Shown here piece by piece: positions 45,341-53,223 of a stretch of 64,000 bases of DNA. The number at the start of each line of letters is the position of its first letter. Position 1 is the stretch's first letter. The notes under the pieces are model-generated. The model saw only the letters and a list, made by a program, of their open reading frames with translations. It was not told the origin of the DNA and searched no databases. Both the position numbers and the translations under genes were made by a program. Source of the stretch: Hamadaea sp. (GTDB lineage Bacteria > Actinomycetota > Actinomycetes > Mycobacteriales > Micromonosporaceae); contig NZ_JABFVK010000048.1 of assembly GCF_013362815.1 (NCBI RefSeq), positions 1-64,000 on the forward strand, in the 5' to 3' direction.

Positions 45341-45883
45341 TCACTGCTTGGTGCCGGTCTTAAGCGGAACGGTCACCGAATCCGTCTCCACCAAGCATTC
45401 GCTCCCAAGCAGTGTCTTGATGCTTGGGAACGTCAAGCCGCTCGCCAGGCCGTTAAGCGTCAAGAGCCCCTTCGACGTGACGACGACAGCACGGACGTCG
45501 TAGAGAGTCGGTGAACGGCTTCCAACCGACGGAAGATCGTGCCAGCAGTTGGCCATGATGGTCCCTTGTTGGTGGCTGCACTGGCCAACGACTCGCCACT
45601 TCTTGTCCCGAACCTGCCGAGCGATCAGTAGCACGTTTACACAATCGCCTTCTTCGATTATCTGGATTGGCTCGTCGCCGCCGATCGGGCCGGGCGGCGT
45701 GATGATGGAAGGCCGGCAGTCGGATTCAGGCACCTTCTCGTCACCTTGAGCGTGCTGTTGCATCGCGATCACGACGAGTGACGCGAGCGCAGCTATCACC
45801 CGAATCACAGTCGGCACTGCGGACCGACGAACGGTACGGTGACGGTTACGCGTACCGATTTCATGCCCAGTGGCACTCATCAT
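45341..45883 (-). CDS. Orphan secreted or membrane-anchored protein
   Basis: A 180-residue protein of unknown family. An N-terminal hydrophobic segment (VIRVIAALASLVVIAM) can be a signal or anchor, and five cysteines follow. Start is ATG 45883 with GAAGG about 6 nt upstream; the frame is open further to a TTG at 45922. GC content and third-position bias are visibly lower than in neighbours, and the gene lies beside tRNA-Arg, so transfer is plausible. No partner gene is obvious. Confidence 0.6.
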   Translation of the reverse strand: MMSATGHEIGTRNRHRTVRRSAVPTVIRVIAALASLVVIAMQQHAQGDEKVPESDCRPSIITPPGPIGGDEPIQIIEEGDCVNVLLIARQVRDKKWRVVGQCSHQQGTIMANCWHDLPSVGSRSPTLYDVRAVVVTSKGLLTLNGLASGLTFPSIKTLLGSECLVETDSVTVPLKTGTKQ

Positions 45884-46017
45884 GCCTCGCCTTCGTGGGG
45901 GCACACCTCCCCCATGTTTCAACGAAGCAAGACCTCATCTGAGTATGCCAACTTTCCGAATGGCACATCCGGGGCATTGACCGGCCGCATCGGCAAGTGG
46001 ACGGAGCTAGCAGGCTC

Positions 46018-47079
46018 TCAGGGGCTGAGGTACTCCGGGTTCTCAGCGAGGAAAACGCCCAACGTGTCGTTCCGAGCCGCTTCGAACATCCGCATCGTGC
46101 CGGCGGACAACGCCTCGCCCCCCGCGGGGTCTTCGTTGAAGCTGCCGGCGTTGGTCTTCAGGGTGATGAGGTCGGCCGCGCCGAGCAGCTTGAGGTTGAA
46201 GAGGAAGTCGGCCGGGTCGTAGCCGCCGGTATCGAGCTTCAGGGATGCGCCGGCCGCTTGGAGCAGGCCGGAGAGCCGACTCGGGTTGGTGAGTACGCCG
46301 ATGCCGGTCGCCTTGGCTGCCATGGCCTTGATGAGTTCGCGCTGGTGTTTCTGGCGGTCGTAGTCGCCGTTCGGCAGGCCGTACCGCTGTCGGGAGTAGT
46401 CGAGCGCTTCCCAGGCCGCCATGGTGCGACAGCCCTTCTTGTGGATCCAGCTGTTGGGGAGTTGGTGTTCCCCGTCGTAGCTGTAGTACACCGGTTTGCC
46501 GTTGTCGTCGATGTAGTGGCTCGACCAGGTGTCCTGTTCGACGCACAGGTCGACGCCACCCAGGGCGGCGATGACGTTCTTGAAGCCGTTGAAGTCGATG
46601 ACGGCTACGCCGTTGAAGACGATCCCGGTCAGCTGCTCGACGGTCTTCTCGGTGAGCCCCGCGCCGCCGGGCCAGCCCTGACCCTGCTGCGATCCGAAGT
46701 AGTACGCGGCGTTGATCTTGTCGTGCCCACCCGCGTACGCGGACGGCGTCCAGCTGGGAATGTCCACTTCGGTGTCTCGGGGGATCGACATCAGGTACGC
46801 CTCGTCGTGCGAGGCGGCGACGTGGAGCACCATGATCGTGTCCGCTCGCGAGGTGTTCTCCGCCCAGCCTTCCCGGGTGTCCAGTCCGAGCAGGAGCAGA
46901 TTGATCGCGCCGGTCATCGGCCGGGCCCGACCGGCGCCGTTCTCGTCGACGTTCGCGGTCTCGATCGAGCCGGTGAGGTCGTTCAGGAAGGATTTGGCCG
47001 CCACGATCCCGCCGAACCCCGCGAGGACCAGCAGGACGCCGAGGACGACGATGATCTTCGCGCCAAACCGGCTGCGCAC
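46018..47079 (-). CDS. LytR-CpsA-Psr (LCP) family protein
   Basis: A 353-residue membrane-anchored phosphotransferase of the LCP family, which ligates glycopolymers to peptidoglycan. It has an N-terminal transmembrane helix (residues 8-28) and an extracytoplasmic LCP domain with LLLLGLDTREG, SRADTIMVLH, SIPRDTEVDIP and the arginine-rich YSRQRYGLPNGDYDRQKHQR. GTG 47079 has TATCGT 6 nt upstream. It follows the CBM2-type gene by 27 bp. Confidence 0.93.
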   Translation of the reverse strand: MRSRFGAKIIVVLGVLLVLAGFGGIVAAKSFLNDLTGSIETANVDENGAGRARPMTGAINLLLLGLDTREGWAENTSRADTIMVLHVAASHDEAYLMSIPRDTEVDIPSWTPSAYAGGHDKINAAYYFGSQQGQGWPGGAGLTEKTVEQLTGIVFNGVAVIDFNGFKNVIAALGGVDLCVEQDTWSSHYIDDNGKPVYYSYDGEHQLPNSWIHKKGCRTMAAWEALDYSRQRYGLPNGDYDRQKHQRELIKAMAAKATGIGVLTNPSRLSGLLQAAGASLKLDTGGYDPADFLFNLKLLGAADLITLKTNAGSFNEDPAGGEALSAGTMRMFEAARNDTLGVFLAENPEYLSP

Positions 47080-47106
47080 CTTCTCACGATAGGCCCACGA
47101 ACGGGG

Positions 47107-47691
47107 TCACGCACACGGTGTTCCGTTGATTGCGCAGCTCAGAGGCTGTCCGGAGCCGCTCAGCTGGATTCCGGCGACGATCTGGGCGCCGGCCGCGAGG
47201 GTGCGGTTCCAGCTCTTCGGCGTGAGCGTCACCGTACGCCCGTTCTGCCGGTAGTCGGCCTCCCAGGCGGTGGTGGCGTCCACGCCGTCGGGGAAGGTCA
47301 GCACGATCGTCCAGCCGTCGGTCGCCTGAGTCGCGGTCACGACGATCTCCGCGGAGTAGCCGCCGGACCAGCTGTCCTTCACGGCGTACCGGGCGGCGAT
47401 CCCAGCCCCACGCGTACCGTCAGACGACACAGACGGCGAGCGGGGACGCGAGGATGTCCGTCCGGATGGCGAGGGGGACGACGACAGCATCGGCAGCGTC
47501 AGCGACCAGGAAGGCGACGGTGACACCGGCGGCGTGCCACCCGCGATGGCGTCGGGTTCGGGCGAAAGGGGTGCCACGACCGCCAGCACCCCCAGCCCGG
47601 CGGCGAGGCCGACGATCACGGCGATCACGGTGTTGCGGAGCCAACCGGGCTGTCTCGGCGTCCACCAGCGAACCGGACCTGGGACATTCAC
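47107..47691 (-). CDS. Membrane-anchored protein with CBM2-like domain
   Basis: A 194-residue protein: one transmembrane helix near residues 19-41, a Ser/Pro-rich linker, and a C-terminal domain of about 95 residues resembling carbohydrate-binding module family 2 (AARYAVKDSWSGGYSAEIVV; WTIVLTFPDGV; a terminal Cys pair). It may bind cellulose, chitin or wall glycans. GTG 47691 has TATAGT 7 nt upstream, and that hexamer overlaps the stop codon of the preceding glxA-like gene. Confidence 0.75.
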   Translation of the reverse strand: MNVPGPVRWWTPRQPGWLRNTVIAVIVGLAAGLGVLAVVAPLSPEPDAIAGGTPPVSPSPSWSLTLPMLSSSPSPSGRTSSRPRSPSVSSDGTRGAGIAARYAVKDSWSGGYSAEIVVTATQATDGWTIVLTFPDGVDATTAWEADYRQNGRTVTLTPKSWNRTLAAGAQIVAGIQLSGSGQPLSCAINGTPCA

Positions 47692-47699
47692 GGGAGGAA

Positions 47700-48662
47700 C
47701 TATATGCGGAACGTTCGCCGGTACGCACTGGGCGCGACACCGACCGTCGCGTGCAGACGTTGCCGAAGAGACACCGCGGTGCCGAATCCGGCTTGCCGCG
47801 CGACCGCGTCGATCGGCAGGTCGGTCGTCTCCAGCAGCTTCCGCGCGTGCTCGACCCGTTGCCGTGCAAGCCATTCCGCCGGGCTGACCCCGGTCTCCTC
47901 GCGGAATCGCCGGGTGAACGTGCGTACGCTCATCTTCGCGTGCCGCGCCAGCGTCCGCAGGTCCAACGGTTCGTGCAAACGCGCCACCGCCCACGCCCGC
48001 GTAGTCGCGGTGCTCGTGTCGGTCGGCGACGGCACCGGCCGCTCGATGAACTGCGACTGGCCGCCTTCCCGCCAGGGCGGCACGACACAGCGCCGGGCGG
48101 CGCGGTTGGCGACGTCGCTGCCGAAGTCCTGGCGTACCGCATGCAGACAGAGGTCGATGCCCGCGCCGACCCCGGCCGAGGTCAGGATGTCGCCGTCGTC
48201 GACGAACAACACGTCCGGCCGGAGCGCGACCTGCGGGAACAGCTCACGGAACGCGTCGGCCCAGAACCAGTGGGTGGTCGCCGGGCGGCCGTCCAGCAGA
48301 CCGGCCGCGGCCAGCACGAACGCGCCCGTGCAGATCGACATCAGACGCGCGTCCGGACGGCGCGCGGCCAGCGCGGCGGTCACGGCCGCGTCGTTCACCC
48401 CGTCAGACAGCGCCGCGGTCCCGTGCACACCCGCCACAACCAGGGTGTCGGCCTGTGGGATCACTTCCGGTCCGTGTTCGGGGACGATCGCGAAGCCTAA
48501 TTCGGTACGCACAGCGCTGCCGTCCGGCGTACACACCGTGACCTGGTAGAGCCGGTTTCCGGCCGAGTCCCGGGCGGCCAGGAAGATCTGAGTCGCGGTG
48601 CCGAGGTCGAATGGGACGACCCCGTCGAGCGCCAGGATCACGACGTGATGCCGATCGGTCAT
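47700..48662 (-). CDS. GlxA-family transcriptional regulator (DJ-1/PfpI plus AraC HTH)
   Basis: A 320-residue regulator. Residues about 5-170 are a DJ-1/PfpI-like domain with the nucleophile-elbow motif SICTGAFVLAAAGLLDGR. The C-terminal hundred residues are two AraC-type HTHs (LARHAKMSVRTFTRRFREETG; IDAVARQAGFGTAVSLRQR). It is divergent from the MFS gene, its likely target. The effector is unknown. AAGAAT lies 6 nt before ATG 48662. Confidence 0.92.
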   Translation of the reverse strand: MTDRHHVVILALDGVVPFDLGTATQIFLAARDSAGNRLYQVTVCTPDGSAVRTELGFAIVPEHGPEVIPQADTLVVAGVHGTAALSDGVNDAAVTAALAARRPDARLMSICTGAFVLAAAGLLDGRPATTHWFWADAFRELFPQVALRPDVLFVDDGDILTSAGVGAGIDLCLHAVRQDFGSDVANRAARRCVVPPWREGGQSQFIERPVPSPTDTSTATTRAWAVARLHEPLDLRTLARHAKMSVRTFTRRFREETGVSPAEWLARQRVEHARKLLETTDLPIDAVARQAGFGTAVSLRQRLHATVGVAPSAYRRTFRI

Positions 48663-48732
48663 GGCCTGATTCTTTCACATAGTGGCTCTCGGGCCACTCC
48701 CCTTGTTCGGGCGTACGCCCGATCATGGTCAC

Positions 48733-49995
48733 GTGACGACTTCCACCCGCTTGCACCGCGCCTGGTCCGTGGCCGCGATCGCGTTCGTGGCGATCATCGG
48801 CGCGGCCGGCTTCCGCGCCACTCCCGGCGTCATGATCACTCCGCTGCAGGAGGAGTTCGGCTGGGGCCGGGGCCTCATCTCGGCCGCCGTCTCTGTGAAC
48901 CTGCTGCTGTTCGGGCTGACCGCGCCGTTCGCCGCGGCGCTCATGGAACGATTCGGCATCCGGCGGGTGGTCGCCGTGGCGCTCGCCGTAGTGAGTCTCG
49001 GCAGCGGGCTAACCGTTTTCATGAACGCCAGTTGGCAGCTGGTTCTGTGCTGGGGCGTACTCGTCGGGATGGGCACCGGTTCGATGGCGCTGGCCTTCGT
49101 CGCCACCATCACCGGCCGCTGGTTCGTCAAGCATCGCGGGATCGTCACCGGCATACTCACCGCCGCCGGAGCGACCGGCCAACTGATCTTCCTGCCGTTG
49201 CTCGCGAACATCACCGCCTCGCACGGCTGGCGGATCGCCGCGTTGACCGTCGCCGGGACTGCGCTGGCAGTGGTGCCTCTCGTGATCTGGCTGCTGCGCG
49301 ACCACCCCGCCGACGTCGGCACGACGGCGTACGGTGCGAATCCGGCCGAGCCGGTGGCCGCGCCGCCGAGGACGGCGAACGCCGCCGCGCGGGCGCTCGG
49401 CAGTCTGCGTACCGCGAGTAAGTCGGGCGCGTTCTGGGCGCTCGTGGTGGGCTTCGCGATCTGCGGCGCGAGCACGAACGGCCTGATCGGTACGCATTTC
49501 ATCCCGGCCGCACACGACCACGGCATGGCCGAGACGACCGCAGCCGGGCTGCTGGCCCTCATCGGCATCTTCGACATCGCCGGGACGGTGGTCTCGGGCT
49601 GGCTCACCGACCGGGTGGACCCGCGACTGCTGCTCGCGGCGTACTACGCACTGCGCGGCTTCTCGTTGCTGCTGCTGTCGCATCTGCTGGACGCGCAAGC
49701 CCACCCGCCGATGCTGTTCTTCATCGTGTTCTACGGCCTCGACTGGGTCGCCACGGTTCCGCCGACGATCGCGTTGTGCCGTACGCACTTCGGCGCGGAC
49801 GGGCCGATCGTGTTCGGCTGGGTCTTCGCCTCGCACCAGATCGGCGCAGCTGTCGCCGCGACCGGGGCGGGCGTGATCCGGGACGCGCTGGGTTCCTACT
49901 CGCTCGCCTGGTACGTCGCCGGAGCGTTGTGCTTCATCGCCGCCGCAGTGTCGGCCCGGATCGGCGTACGCCGTCTCGCGCCGGCGACCGCCTGA
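48733..49995 (+). CDS. MFS transporter
   Basis: A 420-residue, 12-helix major facilitator protein, similar in feel to the monocarboxylate/oxalate-formate (MCT/OFA) group: FRATPGVMITPLQEEFGW near the first helix and the loop motif AAALMERFGIRRV. A central cytoplasmic loop of about 35 residues separates the halves. GTG 48733 is preferred over upstream in-frame starts since it gives MTTSTRLHRAWS directly before helix 1. It is divergent from the GlxA-type regulator. Confidence 0.88.
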   Translation: MTTSTRLHRAWSVAAIAFVAIIGAAGFRATPGVMITPLQEEFGWGRGLISAAVSVNLLLFGLTAPFAAALMERFGIRRVVAVALAVVSLGSGLTVFMNASWQLVLCWGVLVGMGTGSMALAFVATITGRWFVKHRGIVTGILTAAGATGQLIFLPLLANITASHGWRIAALTVAGTALAVVPLVIWLLRDHPADVGTTAYGANPAEPVAAPPRTANAAARALGSLRTASKSGAFWALVVGFAICGASTNGLIGTHFIPAAHDHGMAETTAAGLLALIGIFDIAGTVVSGWLTDRVDPRLLLAAYYALRGFSLLLLSHLLDAQAHPPMLFFIVFYGLDWVATVPPTIALCRTHFGADGPIVFGWVFASHQIGAAVAATGAGVIRDALGSYSLAWYVAGALCFIAAAVSARIGVRRLAPATA

Positions 49996-50005
49996 CCGGA
50001 GTCCG

Positions 50006-50067
50006 GTTGATCATGATGTCGGGGGCGGCGACACGCGGTCCGTTGGGACCATAGGTTCATGATCAAC
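50006..50067. terminator. Three-way-junction inverted repeat between convergent genes
   Basis: Outer arms GTTGATCATGA (50006-50016) and TCATGATCAAC (50057-50067) are a perfect 11 bp. Inside are two further stems, TGTCG/CGACA and GGTCC/GGACC. It overlaps the stop codon of the MerR gene and follows the MFS gene. Confidence 0.6.
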
Positions 50068-50689
50068 GGGAGTATTGGGCGGAGAAGTGCTCCTGGGCGA
50101 TGCGCCGCAGTGCCACGAGAATCGCCTCGCCCAGGACCGTGCCCGTGATGACCGCCTCGACGGTGCCGGCTCGATCCGGCCGGCGCATGACGAGCCCGAC
50201 CTCCTCCTCCGCCAGCTTCTCCACGGTTTCGGCGTACGTGTCGAGGAGAGTGGTCAGGTCGTCCTGGCCCAGCGAACGGATGGCGTGCAGGGCATCGGCG
50301 ACCTGATCGACCTCGGGCCGGTCCGGATACACCTGCCAGCCCCGGCGGCGGATCAGGTCGAGGACGTCCTCTCGGGCCTGCCGCCACTCCGGAGAGGAGC
50401 GGTCGGCCCGGGTCGGCCGCGTCAGCAAGTAGTGCGCGGTGCCGCGTACCTCGTGACCGAACTGATGAGGGTCGTCGATCGAGCGCAGCACCTCTTTCAC
50501 CGCGGTGATGCCCAGCCCGCCGACGTCGACCAGCGCCCGGATCAACCGGACCCGGCGCAGGTGCTCCGGACCGTAGTCGGCCTGATTGCGGCCGGTCGGC
50601 GTGCCGGGCGGCAGGATGCCCTCGCGGAGGTAGTACTTGATCGTGGGCAGCGGGACCCCACTGCGCTCCACCAGCTCGCCGACCTTCAT
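50063..50689 (-). CDS. MerR-family transcriptional regulator
   Basis: A 208-residue regulator with an N-terminal winged HTH (MKVGELVERSGVPLPTIKYYLREG) and a longer C-terminal helical region than metal-sensing MerR proteins, so its ligand may be organic; no metal-binding Cys set is visible. ATG 50689 has TATACT 6 nt upstream, and the -10 is embedded in a CGGATAG palindrome that suggests autoregulation. It lies 21 bp downstream of the YcnI-like gene. Confidence 0.88.
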   Translation of the reverse strand: MKVGELVERSGVPLPTIKYYLREGILPPGTPTGRNQADYGPEHLRRVRLIRALVDVGGLGITAVKEVLRSIDDPHQFGHEVRGTAHYLLTRPTRADRSSPEWRQAREDVLDLIRRRGWQVYPDRPEVDQVADALHAIRSLGQDDLTTLLDTYAETVEKLAEEEVGLVMRRPDRAGTVEAVITGTVLGEAILVALRRIAQEHFSAQYSR

Positions 50690-50690
50690 G

Positions 50691-50709
50691 CGGATAGTAT
50701 AGCTATCCG
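50691..50709 (-). promoter_or_regulatory. MerR gene promoter and operator
   Basis: A perfect 7-bp palindrome CGGATAG-TATAG-CTATCCG overlaps TATACT, the -10 of the MerR gene on the minus strand, and ends directly at the start codon. It fills the whole gap to the YcnI-like gene. Confidence 0.65.
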
Positions 50710-51417
50710 TTATCCGGCGCGGCGAGCGGCCTTCCGGCGAGCCAGCGTGACGCCGAGGGCCAAGGCGACGCCGGCCAGCACCGTCAGGACGATCCAGCCG
50801 CCGACGCCGGTCGGAGCCGAGGCCGGTGCCGCCGCCGAACTCGCCGTGGCGGTCGCTGCTTCCGGCGTACCAGTTGAAGGCGAGACGGAGTCCGACGGAG
50901 CGGGAGTGACCAGCGAAGCCTCCGTTGGCGACGCGCCGGGAGCCGCCGCCGCGAGCTTGAGCACGGGCGCCGGGTGCTCGGGGTTGGGGTCGCTCGCGGA
51001 CGGGAGCTCGATCCAGCGGTCGACGTCGCCGTTGCTGTAGGTCACGAGGGTCTTGAACGCGATGGTCTTGGCGTTCGGCAGCTGCTTGACCTTGATCTTG
51101 TACGCGGCGTCGGTCTTGACCTTCAGCGTGGTGCCCGCGACCGTGTAGCCGTCGGCGGTGGGGGTGAGTTTCCAGCCGCTCGGCGCGGCGACGAGGGTGA
51201 CATCGGCCGGGGCGATGCCCTGCGGGAGCACCACGCGGACCGACGAGATGCCGGCCGAGCCGTTCTCCGCCTCGGCCGAGAAGCTGACGACCGCGTTCTG
51301 CGCGAGCGCCTGCGCGGGCTTGGCGCTGACCTCGACGTGCGCGAACGCCTGACCGGCGAGCGCGACCGCGCCCAGGACGACACCGGCGGCGACCGCCGTG
51401 AACCTGCGTGTGAACAC
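50710..51417 (-). CDS. YcnI-like (DUF1775) secreted membrane-anchored protein
   Basis: A 235-residue protein with a Sec signal peptide cleaved near GQAFA-HVEV (about residue 26-27). The mature N-terminus begins with the conserved histidine that binds copper in characterised YcnI proteins. The DUF1775 beta-domain spans about 27-155, then comes a Pro/Ser/Thr linker and a C-terminal transmembrane helix with a basic tail. It is usually linked to copper handling. GTG 51417 has GGGGGAA upstream. No CopC/CopD neighbour is present. Confidence 0.88.
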   Translation of the reverse strand: MFTRRFTAVAAGVVLGAVALAGQAFAHVEVSAKPAQALAQNAVVSFSAEAENGSAGISSVRVVLPQGIAPADVTLVAAPSGWKLTPTADGYTVAGTTLKVKTDAAYKIKVKQLPNAKTIAFKTLVTYSNGDVDRWIELPSASDPNPEHPAPVLKLAAAAPGASPTEASLVTPAPSDSVSPSTGTPEAATATASSAAAPASAPTGVGGWIVLTVLAGVALALGVTLARRKAARRAG

Positions 51418-51500
51418 CTGATTCCCCCTCGTTGACGAGCCTGACGCTGGTAAGTCGCCGGACCGCCCAGGTTAGTTCCCTTGGTTTCCACGCAGTTCCG

Positions 51501-52268
51501 TCAGACTGTGAGCAGGCTCCAGAGCGTGATCGAGACCTCACGGGCGGACGGCCGACCGGCCGGATTCTTGTCCATGCAGGCCCGGACGAGGTCGGTCAGG
51601 CCACCCGGCAGACCCGGGACCGCCAGCACCGGAGCGGGTGCGAGCGCCTTCGGCAGGACGCCTCGCCGCGGCCGGCCGATGCTGCGAGTCTGATACGGCG
51701 AACCGCCGGTGAGCATGCGATAGACCAGTACGCCGAGCGAGTACACGTCTTCGGCCCGGCTGAGCCCGTCCTCGGTCGCTTCGGCCAGCCCGTAGTCGAT
51801 GATCTTCACGCCGACCGGGGTCAGCATGACGTTGTCCGGATTGAGGTCGCGATGCGTGACTCCGCGCCGATGGGCCACCGCGAGCACGTCGGCGACGCTG
51901 CCGCCGACTCGCGCCGCCTCCGGCCAGGGCAGCAGCGTACGCCGCTCCATCCGGGTGGACAGCGACTCGCCTTGCAGCAGTTCGAGGACCATGAAGCCGA
52001 TCGTCGAGCCGTCCGCGAGCGCGGCGTCGCCGTAGTCGTAGAGGCGTGGCACGTTCGGATGGCGGAGCCGCGTAGTGATCATGGCTTCGTTCCGGAGCAG
52101 CTCACTGGTCACCGAGTACGCCCGCCCGCGGCCGGACAGGCACTTGACCGCCCGGGCCTTGCCCTCGAAGCTGTCGACCGCCCGGTAGACGTGCGAGACG
52201 CCGCCCATCGCCAGCCGGCCCGTCAGGACATATCGTCCACCGAGCGCCGTGCCAACCGGGAGCCACAC
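51501..52268 (-). CDS. Atypical serine/threonine protein kinase
   Basis: A 255-residue kinase domain without transmembrane or sensor region. The ATP lysine is K42 (ARAVKCL). The catalytic loop reads HRDLNPDN (D141), with Asn where most such kinases have Lys, and the DFG motif is DYG (D158). The glycine-rich loop is degenerate (LAMGGVSHVY). It may be active or a pseudokinase. It is divergent from ohrR across a 113-bp gap. Confidence 0.85.
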   Translation of the reverse strand: MWLPVGTALGGRYVLTGRLAMGGVSHVYRAVDSFEGKARAVKCLSGRGRAYSVTSELLRNEAMITTRLRHPNVPRLYDYGDAALADGSTIGFMVLELLQGESLSTRMERRTLLPWPEAARVGGSVADVLAVAHRRGVTHRDLNPDNVMLTPVGVKIIDYGLAEATEDGLSRAEDVYSLGVLVYRMLTGGSPYQTRSIGRPRRGVLPKALAPAPVLAVPGLPGGLTDLVRACMDKNPAGRPSAREVSITLWSLLTV

Positions 52269-52347
52269 GACTGAGTAGTTTTCCGCACCGTTGTTACGCG
52301 GAACAACAGTAAACCGGTGACGAGAACGGAAACTGGCACATTTGATT

Positions 52348-52374
52348 GCCCGCCATCAGATGGCGGGCTAACTT
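52348..52374 (+). promoter_or_regulatory. ohrR operator and -10
   Basis: A perfect 21-bp palindrome GCCCGCCATC-A-GATGGCGGGC (52348-52368) directly abuts TAACTT (52369-52374), which is 7 nt before the GTG of ohrR. The position is ideal for autorepression. Confidence 0.75.
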
Positions 52375-52381
52375 TGACGAC

Positions 52382-52822
52382 GTGGGGAACGAACTGACGC
52401 TGGAGAATCAGGTCTGCTTCGCGCTCTACTCCGCCAGCCGCGCGGTGACCGCCGTCTATCGGCCGATCCTCGAGCCGTTCGGACTGACCTACCCGCAGTA
52501 CCTCGTGCTGCTGGTGCTCTGGGAGAACGACCCCGTCACCGTCAAACGCCTCGGCGAGGAGCTGATGCTCGATTCGGGGACGCTTTCGCCGCTGCTCAAG
52601 CGGATGATCGCGGCCGGGCTCGTGACGAAGGAACGCAGCTCGGCCGACGAGCGCAGCGTGCTGGTCCGGCTCACGCCGGCCGGGCGGGCCCTCCGGGATC
52701 GGGCCGCGAGCGTACCGGCGCAGGTGGCCGCCGCCACCGGATTGACACCGGCCCGGCTCCGCGAACTCCGGACGACCCTGCGGGAGATCGCCGCGACCGC
52801 CGCCGGTCTCCCGCAGGCGTGA
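52382..52822 (+). CDS. ohrR: OhrR-type MarR regulator (organic hydroperoxide sensor)
   Basis: A 146-residue MarR-family protein very similar in plan to Bacillus OhrR: ELTLENQVCFALYSASRAV with the peroxide-sensing cysteine at residue 12, TYPQYLVLLVLWEN, and the recognition helix in DSGTLSPLLKRMIAAGLV. The thiol is oxidised by organic hydroperoxides, releasing the operator. No ohr peroxidase gene adjoins it. GTG 52382 is 7 nt after TAACTT, so the transcript is probably leaderless. Confidence 0.93.
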   Translation: MGNELTLENQVCFALYSASRAVTAVYRPILEPFGLTYPQYLVLLVLWENDPVTVKRLGEELMLDSGTLSPLLKRMIAAGLVTKERSSADERSVLVRLTPAGRALRDRAASVPAQVAAATGLTPARLRELRTTLREIAATAAGLPQA

Positions 52823-52858
52823 CCGCTTCGCTGAGCCCGCTGGGGCCGCGCTTCTGTG

Positions 52859-52916
52859 CTGGATCACGGATCTGGGTCATATCTCGGCCAAGATTCGACC
52901 TAGATCCGTGATCCAG
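52859..52916. terminator. 20-bp-arm inverted repeat at a convergent junction
   Basis: CTGGATCACGGATCTGGGTC (52859-52878) pairs with 52897-52916 over 20 bp with one mismatch around an 18-nt loop. It lies between ohrR and the DUF397 gene. The core GATCACGG is shared with the dispersed repeat at 12365 and 35501. Confidence 0.65.
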
Positions 52917-52922
52917 CTCCGA

Positions 52923-53126
52923 TCATGAACGCTCGTCGAAGTCGCCCGCGAGGACGCCCGCCCGGAACGCCCGCCACTCCTCGCCGGTCAACCGGACCAC
53001 GGTTTCCGGCGCGAGTGAGCTGCGGATCAGGACGTCACCGCCCTCGAAGCTGACCTCGGCACAGTTGGCGGCTTCACATCTGCTGCTTCGCCGCCATTGC
53101 GTCGGCTCCGTCTCCCGCCTGGACAT
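52923..53126 (-). CDS. DUF397 protein
   Basis: A 67-residue protein with the DUF397 pattern WRRSSRCEAANCAEVSFEGG and ...GEEWRAFRAGVLAGDFD. DUF397 proteins occur with XRE/DUF5753 regulators in actinobacteria and are thought to act with them in developmental or toxin-antitoxin-like control. ATG 53126 is used; GTG 53135 is an in-frame alternative. The XRE gene lies upstream on the same strand. Confidence 0.88.
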   Translation of the reverse strand: MSRRETEPTQWRRSSRCEAANCAEVSFEGGDVLIRSSLAPETVVRLTGEEWRAFRAGVLAGDFDERS

Positions 53127-53223
53127 CGACACCACCTTCTGACGTGTCTTGCCGATGTGTCGAGTGTGGCACGTGGAAGCGAGGTGTTTTCGTGGCGTTT
53201 CGGAAAGACGACCGCGAATGAAT

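Noticed and set aside
45209-46017. Genomic island with attL/attR at tRNA-Arg
   Set aside because: No second copy of the tRNA 3' end, no integrase and only one odd gene were found in the window.
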